Assembly (NCBI RefSeq): GCF_003854275.1 | Contig: NZ_QTQP01000032.1 | Location: forward strand, 25,140-89,139 | DNA: 64,000 nucleotides | DNA from: Burkholderia sp. Bp8963 | GTDB lineage: Bacteria > Pseudomonadota > Gammaproteobacteria > Burkholderiales > Burkholderiaceae | Direction of reading: 5' to 3' | Shown here: positions 40,995-49,934 of the stretch, in pieces | How the letters are laid out: each line of letters opens with the position of its first letter | Position numbering within the stretch: position 1 is the stretch's first letter | Translations under genes and position numbers: made by a program | Notes under the pieces: generated by a model | The model's database searches: none | What the model saw: the letters and a program-made list of their open reading frames with translations, nothing else | What the model was told of the DNA's origin: nothing

Positions 40995-42095
40995 TTGAAG
41001 CCACCCCGTATCGCCCCCGCTCCGTTTCCCGTCACGCCGCTGCACCGCAAGTTCGCCACGCGCCTGATCGCGTGGCAGCGCGAGCACGGACGCCACGACC
41101 TGCCGTGGCAGAACACCCGTGACCCGTATCGCATCTGGCTGTCCGAAATCATGCTGCAGCAGACGCAGGTATCGACCGTCGTGCCGTACTACCTGCGCTT
41201 TCTCGACCGCTACCCGGACGTCGCGGCGCTCGCGGCCGCGCCGCTCGACGACGTAATGGCGTTGTGGGCCGGCCTCGGCTACTACTCGCGCGCGCGCAAC
41301 CTGCATCGCTGCGCGCAGGTCGTGGTCGCCGGGCACGGCGGCGCGTTTCCGTCGACGCCGGAGGCGCTCGCCGAACTGCCGGGCATCGGCCGCTCGACCG
41401 CCGCGGCGATCGCGTCGTTCGCGTTCGGCGCGCACGCGACGATTCTCGACGGCAATGTGAAGCGCGTGCTCGCGCGTGTATTCGGCGTCGAGGGTTTCCC
41501 GGGGGAAAAGCGTGTCGAGAACGACATGTGGGCGCTTGCCGAATCGTTGTTGCCCGACGCTGCGCATGCGGACGACGTCAGCGCCTACACGCAGGGGCTG
41601 ATGGATCTCGGTGCGACGCTGTGCGTGCGCGGCAAGCCGGATTGCGCGCGCTGCCCGTTCGCGGGGGATTGCGTCGCCCAGTCGACGGGCCGGCAGCGCG
41701 AATTGCCGGCCGCGCGTCCGAAGAAGAAGGTGCCGACGAAGAAGACGTGGATGCTCGTGCTGCGCGATGGCGACGCGGTGCTGCTCGAGCGGCGTCCGCC
41801 GGCCGGCATCTGGGGCGGGCTCTGGAGCCTGCCGGAGGCCGACGGCGATGCCGCGCTCGCCGAGCGCGCGCGCGGATTCGGCGGCGGTGGTCCGGTGCCG
41901 CTCGCACCGCTCACGCACACGTTCACGCATTTCAAGCTCGAGATCGAGCCGCGGCTGAGCGAGATGGGTGACGGCGGCGCGCTCGTCGCGCAGGACGCAC
42001 AGACTGCGTGGGTGCCGCTCGCCGGGCTCGACGCATACGGCGTGCCTGCGCCGGTGCGCAAGCTGCTCGACGGATTGAGCGGTTCGCTGCTGTAA
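40995..42095 (+). CDS. mutY: Adenine DNA glycosylase MutY
   Basis: A 366-residue glycosylase that removes adenine opposite 8-oxoguanine. R-H-D-L-P-W-Q, S-E-I-M-L-Q-Q-T-Q-V (catalytic Glu), the helix-hairpin-helix L-P-G-I-G-R-S-T-A, and the [4Fe-4S] loop C-x6-C-x2-C-x5-C (C-V-R-G-K-P-D-C-A-R-C...C) are all present. A NUDIX-like C-terminal domain follows. The start is taken as TTG at 40995, the only initiator between the mutM stop and the conserved part in frame; no clear ribosome-binding site precedes it. Confidence 0.93.
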   Translation: MKPPRIAPAPFPVTPLHRKFATRLIAWQREHGRHDLPWQNTRDPYRIWLSEIMLQQTQVSTVVPYYLRFLDRYPDVAALAAAPLDDVMALWAGLGYYSRARNLHRCAQVVVAGHGGAFPSTPEALAELPGIGRSTAAAIASFAFGAHATILDGNVKRVLARVFGVEGFPGEKRVENDMWALAESLLPDAAHADDVSAYTQGLMDLGATLCVRGKPDCARCPFAGDCVAQSTGRQRELPAARPKKKVPTKKTWMLVLRDGDAVLLERRPPAGIWGGLWSLPEADGDAALAERARGFGGGGPVPLAPLTHTFTHFKLEIEPRLSEMGDGGALVAQDAQTAWVPLAGLDAYGVPAPVRKLLDGLSGSLL

Positions 42096-42161
42096 CGCGA
42101 CGCGCGGGCGCGCGCTAAGTGCGCCCGCGAGCGCACCTGCAAAGCGCACCCGTCTTCGCGC

Positions 42162-42806
42162 TCAGAGCCAGCCGTGCCGGTTCAGCACGTGATGCACGGC
42201 GTCGATGCGCGCGCCGACATCGGGAAACTCCATCAGCTTCTGTCGCGCGCGCAGGTCGAGCGGCAGCAGTTCCGCGAGACGGTTCGACACCCAGCTCGGA
42301 TCGTCGAGCCGGAACGGTTCGCAGAACGGCAGCTTTTCCTTTTCCTTGTCGATCTTCTGCTTTAGCGCTTCGATGATGCGTTCGAGCACCTCCGCGCACG
42401 CGCCGAACTGCGCGAGCGCCTGCTCGCCCTCGAGCGGAATGTCGTCGGGCAGCGGCTCCGCGATGCCGACCAGCAGCCCGTTCGCCTCGACGCGATGCGA
42501 CAGCAACTCGAAGCGCTGCGTGCCGATCGCCTGCAGGAACAGCATTCCGAACTCGCCGGTGTCGCATTCGACGATGCGCGCCATGCAGCCGATCGTTTCG
42601 GGTACCGACACCGCGCCTTCCTGTGCGACTTCCGGCCCGCTCTTCAGTAGGCAGACGCCAAACGGCGCGTTGTCGCGCAGGCACGCGCGCGCCATGTCGA
42701 GGTAGCGCGCCTCGAAGACCTTCAGCGGCAGCAGGCCGCCCGGAAACAGCACCGTATGGAGGGGGAACAGCGGCAGGTCGAGCAGGGTGGTCGAGAGAGA
42801 GGACAT
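42162..42806 (-). CDS. LON substrate-binding-domain protein
   Basis: A 214-residue protein consisting of the N-terminal (LAN/PUA-like) domain of Lon protease without ATPase or protease parts. It has L-P-L-F-P-L-H-T-V-L-F-P-G-G-L-L-P-L-K-V-F-E-A-R-Y near the start and a coiled helix (A-L-K-Q-K-I-D-K-E-K-E-K-L) at about 150. Such proteins are widespread and uncharacterised. It follows rapZ on the minus strand at a distance of 24 bases and may be the last gene of that transcript. Confidence 0.9.
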   Translation of the reverse strand: MSSLSTTLLDLPLFPLHTVLFPGGLLPLKVFEARYLDMARACLRDNAPFGVCLLKSGPEVAQEGAVSVPETIGCMARIVECDTGEFGMLFLQAIGTQRFELLSHRVEANGLLVGIAEPLPDDIPLEGEQALAQFGACAEVLERIIEALKQKIDKEKEKLPFCEPFRLDDPSWVSNRLAELLPLDLRARQKLMEFPDVGARIDAVHHVLNRHGWL

Positions 42807-42830
42807 GGCGCTTACGGAGAAGCGGCGTTG

Positions 42831-43739
42831 CTAAGGTCTGGCGACCTCGGCCACGAGCCGCGACGACGCGTCGACATCCACGGGCGCGTCACGATGCCGC
42901 ACGATCACGTTCGCCTGGTGCGCGAGGCGCGCGGCGAGCGTTTCCGCGATGAAGACCGAGCGATGCTGGCCGCCCGTACAGCCGATGGCGACGGTCAGGT
43001 AGCTACGGTTGTCTTCGCGGAAGTGCGGCAGCCATTTGATCAGGAACGCATGGATGTCGTCGATCATCTGGTGGACGATCGGCAGTGCGTCGAGAAACGC
43101 GATGACCGGCTGGTCGAGCCCGGTGAGCGGGCGCAACTCATGGTCGTAGTACGGGTTCGGCAGCGCGCGCACGTCGAACATCAGGTCGGCGTCGAGCGGC
43201 ACGCCGCGCTTGAAGCCGAACGATTCGAACATCAGCATCAGGTCGTCGTTCTTCTGTTCGATGAAGCGCTTGACCCAGGTGCGCAGCACGTTCGCGCGCA
43301 GGTTGCTCGTGTCGATCTGGTGGCCGAACTCGGCGAGCGGCGCGACGAGGTCGCGCTCGCGCTCGATCGCCTCCTCGAGCGACGACAGCAGGCCGATGTC
43401 CGCGTCGTGCGACGGCGAGCCCGACAGAGGATGGCGGCGGCGCGTCTCGGAGAAGCGCTGGATCAGCGCGGGGGTGCTCGCATTGAGGAACAGCACGCGC
43501 AGATCGTGATCGCGCGACAGCGTACGGATCAGGCCGGGCATTTCGTCGAGCGACGCGCTCGAGCGCGCGTCGATCGCAACCGCGAGCCGCTGCTGGCCTT
43601 CTTCGGCGAGGTAGCGGGTTAGCTCGGGCAGCACGTGCGGCGGCAGATTGTCGACGCAGTAGTAGCCTGCGTCTTCGAGCGCGTTCAGCGCGACGGATTT
43701 GCCGGAACCGGAAATGCCGGTGATGAGAACTATGCGCAT
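42831..43739 (-). CDS. rapZ: RNase adapter protein RapZ
   Basis: A 302-residue P-loop nucleotide-binding protein. Walker A is G-I-S-G-S-G-K-S near residue 8; the Walker B-like part is C-V-D-N-L-P; and the C-terminal half has G-C-T-G-G-Q-H-R-S-V. In enterics RapZ directs RNase E to small RNAs that control glucosamine-6-phosphate synthase, and binds GlcN6P; the same role in Burkholderia is unproven. The ATG at 43739 begins right at the P-loop domain. It is downstream of hprK, the standard order. Confidence 0.94.
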   Translation of the reverse strand: MRIVLITGISGSGKSVALNALEDAGYYCVDNLPPHVLPELTRYLAEEGQQRLAVAIDARSSASLDEMPGLIRTLSRDHDLRVLFLNASTPALIQRFSETRRRHPLSGSPSHDADIGLLSSLEEAIERERDLVAPLAEFGHQIDTSNLRANVLRTWVKRFIEQKNDDLMLMFESFGFKRGVPLDADLMFDVRALPNPYYDHELRPLTGLDQPVIAFLDALPIVHQMIDDIHAFLIKWLPHFREDNRSYLTVAIGCTGGQHRSVFIAETLAARLAHQANVIVRHRDAPVDVDASSRLVAEVARP

Positions 43740-43837
43740 GGGAAGCAGAAAATCCTGACGGTTCATCATAGCACCGGCACGACGCGCCCGCGCTGCGCGA
43801 CGGGCCGCAGCGGGCCCGTTGTTGGCGTGAGCAGGCC

Positions 43838-44806
43838 CTATACGAGCTTGCCGGGAAACTGACTATCGGGATCTTGCATCGCGAGTCGTTGCCGATCCAT
43901 GAAATCACGCAACGTGTCGATTCCGCGCAACTGCAGGATCGTGTTGCGCACCGCTGCCTCGACGAGCACCGCGAGGTTGCGGCCGGCCGCAACCTGGATC
44001 GTGACCTTGCTGATCGGCAGGCCGAGCACGTCGACGGTCTGGCTTTCGAGCGGCAGGCGCTGGAACTCGCCGTCCGGGCGCCGCACGAGCTGCACGATCA
44101 GCTTCAGCTTCATCTTCCGCCGCACGGCGGTCTCGCCGAAGATCGTCTTGATGTCGAGCAGGCCGAGGCCGCGCACTTCGAGCAGGTTCTGCAGCAGCGG
44201 CGGGCAGCGCCCTTCGACGAAATCGGGGCCAAGACGGACGAAGTCGACCGCGTCGTCGGCGACGAGGCCGTGGCCGCGGCTGATCAGCTCGAGGCCGAGT
44301 TCGCTCTTGCCGAGGCCCGAGTCGCCCGTCAGCAGCACGCCCATCCCGAGGATGTCGAGAAACACGCCATGCAGCGTCGCGCGCGGCGCGAGGATCCGCG
44401 ACATGTAGAGGCGCAGGCTGTCGATCACCGCGGCGGCCGACATCGGCGTCGTGAACAGCGGGGTCGACGAGCGCGTACAGCGCAGCACGAGCTCGGGCGG
44501 CGCCGCGGCGCCGCCGGCGACGACGAGGAACGGCGGCTCGAGGGCGATCAGTTCGGCCATGTGGCGCGAACGGTCCTCGTCGGTCTGCCGCTGGTAGTAG
44601 TCGATCTCGGCTTCGCCGAGCACCTGGATCCGGTTCGGGTGGATCAGGTTCAGGTGGCCGACGAGGTCGGCGCTCGAGGTCGCGTTGGCGACGGTGTCGG
44701 CCGAAAAGCCGCGCTCCCAGCCTTCATGCCCCGTCAGCCAGCTGAGCTTCAGCGTGGCCGCGTTGTCGTCGAAGATGCTCTGGGCGTTGATGCTGGACGT
44801 ATCCAT
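43838..44806 (-). CDS. hprK: HPr kinase/phosphorylase
   Basis: A 322-residue bifunctional enzyme that phosphorylates and dephosphorylates a serine of HPr-type proteins. The N-terminal domain is followed by the catalytic P-loop G-D-S-G-L-G-K-S-E-L near residue 156, then G-H-G-L-V-A-D-D-A-V-D and the HprK signature around E-V-R-G-L-G-L-L-D-I-K. It sits between ptsN and rapZ, as in other beta-proteobacteria with a nitrogen-type PTS. Confidence 0.95.
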   Translation of the reverse strand: MDTSSINAQSIFDDNAATLKLSWLTGHEGWERGFSADTVANATSSADLVGHLNLIHPNRIQVLGEAEIDYYQRQTDEDRSRHMAELIALEPPFLVVAGGAAAPPELVLRCTRSSTPLFTTPMSAAAVIDSLRLYMSRILAPRATLHGVFLDILGMGVLLTGDSGLGKSELGLELISRGHGLVADDAVDFVRLGPDFVEGRCPPLLQNLLEVRGLGLLDIKTIFGETAVRRKMKLKLIVQLVRRPDGEFQRLPLESQTVDVLGLPISKVTIQVAAGRNLAVLVEAAVRNTILQLRGIDTLRDFMDRQRLAMQDPDSQFPGKLV

Positions 44807-44934
44807 GAGTCCGTCACTCCAATGAGCCGGTGCGCGCGCGCGGCGACGGGCGTCGCCTTGCCGGGCCGGCGCCGGGCGGCCCGGGACGGCGGCTTGCGCC
44901 GCCTCGTTCGGGAAAATGTACCGCCCGGATCAAC

Positions 44935-45390
44935 TCAAGGTTGCCACTGAGTGAGCAGGCTATGCAACTCGGCGGGGTCCGTTTCGTTGTGCAGACGCTC
45001 GCGCGCGTCGCGGTCGGACAGCAGTTGCGCGATTTCCGACAGGATCTCGAGATGCTGCTGGGTGGCTTGCTCGGGGACGAGCAGGAAAATCAGGAGGGAA
45101 ACCGGCTGGCCGTCGGGCGCCTCGAACGGAATCGGATCGGCGAGCCGCACGAACGCGGCGAGCGGATGCTTGAGGCCCTTGATGCGCCCGTGCGGAATCG
45201 CGACGCCTTCGCCGAGCCCGGTCGAGCCGAGGCGCTCGCGCGCGAACAGGTTGTCCGTGACGGTGCTGCGGGCAATGCCGTTCTGATTCTCGAACATCAG
45301 CCCGGCTTGTTCGAACACGCGTTTCTTGCTGGTGACGGAGAGGTCGATGACGACGTTCTCTAGGGGCAGGATTTTGGCTAGGCGATTCAT
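44935..45390 (-). CDS. ptsN: PTS IIA-Ntr protein PtsN
   Basis: A 151-residue EIIA of the nitrogen-regulatory PTS. It begins M-N-R-L-A-K-I-L-P-L-E-N. The phosphorylated His is in G-V-A-I-P-H-G-R near residue 69, and L-L-V-P-E-Q-A-T-Q-Q-H-L is the conserved C-terminal helix. The ATG at 45390 matches the family start; in-frame ATGs further up (45447, 45507) would add unrelated residues. It is part of rpoN-hpf-ptsN-hprK-rapZ. Confidence 0.93.
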   Translation of the reverse strand: MNRLAKILPLENVVIDLSVTSKKRVFEQAGLMFENQNGIARSTVTDNLFARERLGSTGLGEGVAIPHGRIKGLKHPLAAFVRLADPIPFEAPDGQPVSLLIFLLVPEQATQQHLEILSEIAQLLSDRDARERLHNETDPAELHSLLTQWQP

Positions 45391-45628
45391 GTTGGCAGGC
45401 GATTGGGCGGCCTGGGGTCTCCTCGCGGCGGCAGACTGATTTTCCATGTTCGGCGATATCAAGGCGTTTGGCGATGGAGACCTGCGAGGCACGGCGACCG
45501 TACCCAACGCCCCCCGGCAATAACCGGAGCATTATAGAACACAGCCGGGCGCGTGGCGCGAAGCGGCCGGGCGGCATCCGCGAGCCGCGCGCGGTGCCGG
45601 CAGTGCTCGCGGCGTTGCGCCGGACCAC

Positions 45629-45656
45629 AAAAAAAACCGCCCGGCGAACCGGGCGG
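45629..45656 (-). terminator. Terminator of hpf
   Basis: CCGCCCGG (45637-45644) and CCGGGCGG (45649-45656) pair around CGAA; the minus-strand transcript then runs into eight T residues (45636-45629). It lies 20 bases after the hpf stop, so ptsN likely has its own promoter in the ~240 bases that follow. Confidence 0.9.
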
Positions 45657-45676
45657 CATGCTGATGCAGTGTGCAG

Positions 45677-46036
45677 TTATTGCGGCGGCACTTCGATCTG
45701 TTCGATCGCCGGTTGAAGCTTGATCGGATCATGCGCATGCGTTTGCAGGCGTTCCATGTGCTTGACGACCTGGCGGTCCAGCTTGTCGATCAGCAGATCG
45801 ATCGCCGCGTACAGGTTGCCGTTTGCGCTTTCGACGAAGATGTCCTTGCCCTTCAGGTGCAGATTGATTTCCGCGCGTTGCTGCTTGTCCTTTTCCTTGT
45901 GGTTGTCGACCGAGAGGATCACAGTGCCATCGATCACCTGATCGCTATGCCGTAGCACCCGGTCCAGCTTGGTGATCACGTATTCGCGAATTGCAGGCGT
46001 GACTTCGAGATGATGTCCACTGATCTTCAGGTTCAT
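45677..46036 (-). CDS. hpf: Ribosome hibernation-promoting factor
   Basis: A 119-residue short-type HPF/YfiA protein. It begins M-N-L-K-I-S-G-H-H-L-E-V-T and has Y-V-I-T-K-L-D-R-V-L-R-H and A-I-D-L-L-I-D-K-L-D-R-Q-V, the ribosome-binding helices, with a Pro/Gln-rich tail. It lacks the ~60-residue dimerisation domain of long HPF. It stabilises inactive ribosomes in stationary phase. It lies between rpoN and ptsN. Confidence 0.95.
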   Translation of the reverse strand: MNLKISGHHLEVTPAIREYVITKLDRVLRHSDQVIDGTVILSVDNHKEKDKQQRAEINLHLKGKDIFVESANGNLYAAIDLLIDKLDRQVVKHMERLQTHAHDPIKLQPAIEQIEVPPQ

Positions 46037-46197
46037 AGTGCTTCTCCAAGCGAGTGGCCACCAGTCCGCGTTGTTGCGGTCGTCCGGTCGACTTGCCCGT
46101 GCCGCATCCGCGATGCGGCAGATGACGGACAGGTCGCCCGGCCTTACCCCGTATGCGCGGTGGCCGGAACACGCCTGCCGCCGGGCAGGCAGCAGGC

Positions 46198-47706
46198 CTA
46201 AAGAGACTTGCGCAGATTGACTGCCGGGATCTTGAGGGCTTCGCGATATTTTGCAACCGTGCGGCGCGCGACCACGAAGCCTTGTTCTGCCAGCAGTTCG
46301 GCAATTCGGCTGTCCGAAAGAGGCGATTTTGTGTCTTCGGCTCCTATCAGTTGCTTGATGAGGGCACGGATGGCGGTCGACGATGCGGCGCCACCGGTGT
46401 CGGTCGAAACGTGAGATCCGAAGAAGTACTTAAATTCAAGCGTCCCGAACGGGGTCAGCATGTACTTCCCGGTTGTCACACGGCTGACAGTCGACTCGTG
46501 TAGGCCCAGCGTATCAGCAATTTCCCGCAAAACCAAGGGGCGCATCGCGATTTCGCCGTGCGCAAAGAAATTCTTCTGACGTTCGACAATAGCCTGCGCA
46601 ACACGCAGGATCGTGTCGAAGCGCTGCTGGATGTTCTTGATCAGCCAGCGTGCTTCCTGCAGCTGCTGCTTCAGCGAACCGGTGGACGGATCGCCGCGGC
46701 TGTTGCGCAGGATGTTCGCGTAGAGGTTGTTGATCCGCAGGCGCGGCACGACTTCCGGATTGAGTTCCGCCTGCCAGCCCTGGCCGACCTTCTTCACGAT
46801 GATGTCGGGCACGACGTAGTCGGCCTCGGCCTTGCCGTACGCGGCGCCGGGGAACGGCTCGAGCGAGCGGATCAGCGCGTGCGCGTCGCGCAGCGCGTCG
46901 TCGGTCGCCTTCAGGTGCTTGCGCAACCGTGTGAAGTCGCGCGCGGCCAGCAGTTCGAGGTGTTGCGACACGATCTCGAGCGCGAGCGTGCGCGTCGGGG
47001 ACGGATCGAGCCGCAGCAACTGCAGCTTCAGGCATTCGGACGCCGAACGGGCCCCGACACCGGCCGGATCGAAGCTGTGCAGCAGCGCGAGCGCGGCGTT
47101 CAGCTCGTCGCAGTCGACCTCGAGTTCGGGCGGCAGATCGGCGAGCACCTCGTCGAGCGTCGCGGTCAGGTAGCCGTCGTCGTCGAGCGATTCGATCAGG
47201 AACATCACGAGCGCGCGATCGCGCGTCCCGGCCTGCGTGACGCGCAGTTGCGCGGACAGGTGGTCGCGCAGCGACGTCGCGGCTTCCTGCACCTGCAGCG
47301 GCGGCAGGTCGTCGTCGTCGGACGCGCCGCTCGCGCGGCCGAACTCGTCGAGGTTCCATTGCGGCCCGTCGCCGCCGTCGCCGCTTGCGTAGCCGTCGTA
47401 CTCGTCGGCGCCGGCAGGCTCGTCGCGTTCCGCGCGCTCACTGGTCTGGCCGGTGCCGTTGGGGGCTGCCATCGGCTCGGGGTTCGACGCGGGCGGCGTC
47501 TGCGCGATCAGCGAACCGTCCGCTGCGACGCGCAGCGGGCTCGCGATCCATTCGTCGTCGTTCTCGAGCAGCGGATTCTGGGCGACCGCCATCGCCACTT
47601 CCTGCTGGAGTTCGAGCGTCGACAGCTGCAGGAGCCGGATCGACTGCTGCAGTTGCGGCGTCAGCGCCAGATGTTGTGACAGGCGGAGTTGAAGGCTGGC
47701 TTTCAT
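46198..47706 (-). CDS. rpoN: RNA polymerase sigma-54 factor
   Basis: A 502-residue sigma-54. The Gln/Leu-rich activator-interacting region I begins M-K-A-S-L-Q-L-R-L-S-Q-H-L-A-L-T-P-Q-L-Q-Q-S-I-R-L-L-Q; an acidic Asp/Gly-rich region II spans ~60-130; and the C-terminal DNA-binding part has the RpoN box A-R-R-T-V-A-K-Y-R-E. The ATG at 47706 is standard for the family. The 3' third (about 46198-46620) is poorer in GC (roughly 57% by eye) than the rest, a mild oddity. It is downstream of lptB. Confidence 0.96.
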   Translation of the reverse strand: MKASLQLRLSQHLALTPQLQQSIRLLQLSTLELQQEVAMAVAQNPLLENDDEWIASPLRVAADGSLIAQTPPASNPEPMAAPNGTGQTSERAERDEPAGADEYDGYASGDGGDGPQWNLDEFGRASGASDDDDLPPLQVQEAATSLRDHLSAQLRVTQAGTRDRALVMFLIESLDDDGYLTATLDEVLADLPPELEVDCDELNAALALLHSFDPAGVGARSASECLKLQLLRLDPSPTRTLALEIVSQHLELLAARDFTRLRKHLKATDDALRDAHALIRSLEPFPGAAYGKAEADYVVPDIIVKKVGQGWQAELNPEVVPRLRINNLYANILRNSRGDPSTGSLKQQLQEARWLIKNIQQRFDTILRVAQAIVERQKNFFAHGEIAMRPLVLREIADTLGLHESTVSRVTTGKYMLTPFGTLEFKYFFGSHVSTDTGGAASSTAIRALIKQLIGAEDTKSPLSDSRIAELLAEQGFVVARRTVAKYREALKIPAVNLRKSL

Positions 47707-47857
47707 GGCAAGGAGGGAGTCATACCCGGAGTTTGCCACGTCCCAGCCGCGTTGGGCCATCCGCGATTACGCGCGCCGGCACGGCCGCGTGAAACGGGGC
47801 ACGGCCCCGCGCGGCGGAGCCGGGCAGGGCCGTGCGAAGCGTTGCCGTGAACGCGCG

Positions 47858-48634
47858 TTACATGCGGAAGTGTTCGCCGAGATACACGCGGCGCACGCTC
47901 TCGTTCTCGATGATCTCGCTGGGGGCGCCGGCCGCGAGCACCGAGCCGTCGCTGATGATGTACGCGTGGTCGCAGATGCCGAGCGTTTCGCGCACGTTGT
48001 GGTCGGTGATCAGCACGCCGATGTTGCGCTGCTTCAGGAACTTGACGATCTTCTGGATCTCGAGCACCGCGATCGGGTCGACGCCCGCGAACGGCTCGTC
48101 GAGCAGGATGAAGCTCGGGTTGGTTGCGAGCGCGCGCGCGATCTCGACGCGGCGGCGTTCGCCACCCGACAGCGACAGCGCAGGGTTCTCGCGCAGGTGG
48201 CCGATCTGCAGCTCGTCGAGCAGCGCCTCGGTGCGCGACGCGATCGCGTCCTTCGACAGCCGCTTGCCGTCGTCGCCGAATTGCAGCTCGAGCACCGCGC
48301 GGATGTTCTCCTCGACGGTCAGCTTGCGGAACACCGATGCTTCCTGCGGCAGGTACGACAGCCCGAGCGACGCGCGCTTGTGGATCGGCAGCAGGCTGAT
48401 CGAGCTGCCATTCAGCGAGATCTCGCCCGCGTCGAGCGGCACGAGGCCGACGATCATGTAGAACGACGTGGTCTTGCCGGCGCCGTTCGGGCCGAGCAGG
48501 CCGACGACTTCGCCGCTCTTCACGTCGAGCGACACGTCCTTGACGACGGTGCGCGAGCCGTAGCGCTTCTTCAGGTTGCGGACGACGAGCGAGCTCGACG
48601 TGCCGGCCGGCTGGCGGTTCGGTAACGCGTTCAT
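47858..48634 (-). CDS. lptB: LPS export ABC transporter ATP-binding protein LptB
   Basis: A 258-residue ATPase that powers extraction of LPS by LptFG. Walker A is G-P-N-G-A-G-K-T-T-S near residue 49, the Q loop and Y-L-P-Q-E-A-S-V-F-R follow, the signature is L-S-G-G-E-R-R-R, and Walker B is F-I-L-L-D-E-P-F-A-G-V-D-P. The ATG overlaps the lptA stop by one base (TGATG), so it is coupled to lptA. rpoN follows 151 bases later. Confidence 0.96.
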   Translation of the reverse strand: MNALPNRQPAGTSSSLVVRNLKKRYGSRTVVKDVSLDVKSGEVVGLLGPNGAGKTTSFYMIVGLVPLDAGEISLNGSSISLLPIHKRASLGLSYLPQEASVFRKLTVEENIRAVLELQFGDDGKRLSKDAIASRTEALLDELQIGHLRENPALSLSGGERRRVEIARALATNPSFILLDEPFAGVDPIAVLEIQKIVKFLKQRNIGVLITDHNVRETLGICDHAYIISDGSVLAAGAPSEIIENESVRRVYLGEHFRM

Positions 48635-49296
48635 CAGTCCGGCGCTCCCTGGATCGTCGGCGACGGCGCGAGCCTGGCCGGCGCGCCCGTCAGCGGCGCG
48701 GGGCCGCCGTTCTTCGGCGACAGCATCGCGCGCACGCGGCCGTTCGGGTTGCCCGGCGCGGCGACGTCCTTGCCGCCCCGCGCGGTGTAGAAGTCGCGCT
48801 GGCCGTCGTACGTGACCACGCTGCCGTGCACAGTGTCGGCGATCGTCGACGTGCCCTGCAGGCGGCGTACGGTCGCGGCGGTCGTGAGCGTCGTCAGGTC
48901 CTGCTTGCCGTCGTAGTCGATGCGTTCCGCGTCGCCGTCGATGTATTCGTCGAGGCCTTCGCGCTTCTGGCGGAACGACGCGTGTTTCTTGCCGCTGCCG
49001 TATGACGTTGCGTACTGGTAGCCTTCCGGATCCTGCCGCACTTCGACACGATCGCCCTTGATGACGATCGTGCCCTTCGTGATCACGACGTTGCCGGTCG
49101 CGACGGTCACCTGCTTCAGGTCGTCATAGGTCAGGTTGTCGGCCTCGACGTTGATCGGCTTGCTCTGGTCGGCCTTCTCGGCATGGGCGAGCGGCGCCAG
49201 CCCGACGAGCGGGAGCGCCACGAGCGTCGCGGCGAGCGCGGCGCGGACGGCGCGCGCAGCGCCGCCGGTATTCTGACGAGGGAACGATTCGTTCAT
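48634..49296 (-). CDS. lptA: LPS transport periplasmic protein LptA
   Basis: A 220-residue periplasmic bridge protein of the LPS export machine. After a signal peptide (A-L-A-A-T-L-V-A-L-P-L-V-G-L-A-P-L-A-H-A), the OstA/LptA beta-jellyroll has P-I-N-V-E-A-D-N-L-T-Y-D-D, G-N-V-V-I-T-K-G-T and Y-I-D-G-D-A-E-R-I-D-Y. The C-terminal tail is Pro/Ala-rich and longer than in enterics. The ATG at 49296 was chosen; a GTG at 49320 overlapping the lptC stop (GTGA) is an alternative that would extend the signal peptide. Confidence 0.92.
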   Translation of the reverse strand: MNESFPRQNTGGAARAVRAALAATLVALPLVGLAPLAHAEKADQSKPINVEADNLTYDDLKQVTVATGNVVITKGTIVIKGDRVEVRQDPEGYQYATSYGSGKKHASFRQKREGLDEYIDGDAERIDYDGKQDLTTLTTAATVRRLQGTSTIADTVHGSVVTYDGQRDFYTARGGKDVAAPGNPNGRVRAMLSPKNGGPAPLTGAPARLAPSPTIQGAPD

Positions 49297-49316
49297 GCAA
49301 TCACGTGAGGGATGCG

Positions 49317-49931
49317 TCACTTGGGTTGGCGTTTCGAGCCGCCGGACGTGTCCGGCGCGGCGATCGTGCCGCGCACGTTGCCGTAGAGTTCGATGACCCG
49401 GGTGACGTTGTTGTACTTCATGCCGTCGGTCGCGTTGACGAGCGACAGGCCGCGCTGAAGTTTAACCGGCTTTTCAGTCTGGATCACATCGTCATTGACG
49501 AAGATCCGGAAATGCTGGGAATCGGCCTGCATCTGCGGATCGCCGCCGCCCGCCGCGCGCAGGATGCGCGCGTCGTCGTACAGGTCGACGACCGACACGT
49601 CGCCGTTGACGGTGCCGCGCTTCGCGGTGGTCGTCACGATCGGCCGGCCTGGCTGGAACGCGCGCATCGCAGGCGCGGTCAGGTCGCTCGATTCGGTGTC
49701 CTCGAAGTGGATCAGCTTCGTCGCCGTCAGACGGTACTGGGTCGCGCCGGACTGGTCGAGCTCGGTGACCGAGAAGTTGTCGGCGAAATAGTCGGGCGTG
49801 TGGCGCTTCTCCTGCGCGGGGCCTTCGCCGGGCGGCGGCAGTGTCGCCTGCAGCAGCCACCACGTGATGCCCGCGAGCGCCGCGACCGCGACGAGCGGCA
49901 GCAGCTGGGTCCAGCGGAATCGGCTATTCAT
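49317..49931 (-). CDS. lptC: LPS export protein LptC
   Basis: A 204-residue bitopic protein of the LPS exporter. One N-terminal membrane helix (L-L-P-L-V-A-V-A-A-L-A-G-I-T-W-W-L-L) anchors a periplasmic OstA-like domain with P-D-Y-F-A-D-N-F-S-V-T and A-T-K-L-I-H-F-E-D-T. It passes LPS from LptB2FG to LptA. It starts 3 bases after the kdsC stop and precedes lptA. Confidence 0.93.
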   Translation of the reverse strand: MNSRFRWTQLLPLVAVAALAGITWWLLQATLPPPGEGPAQEKRHTPDYFADNFSVTELDQSGATQYRLTATKLIHFEDTESSDLTAPAMRAFQPGRPIVTTTAKRGTVNGDVSVVDLYDDARILRAAGGGDPQMQADSQHFRIFVNDDVIQTEKPVKLQRGLSLVNATDGMKYNNVTRVIELYGNVRGTIAAPDTSGGSKRQPK

Positions 49932-49934
49932 CCG

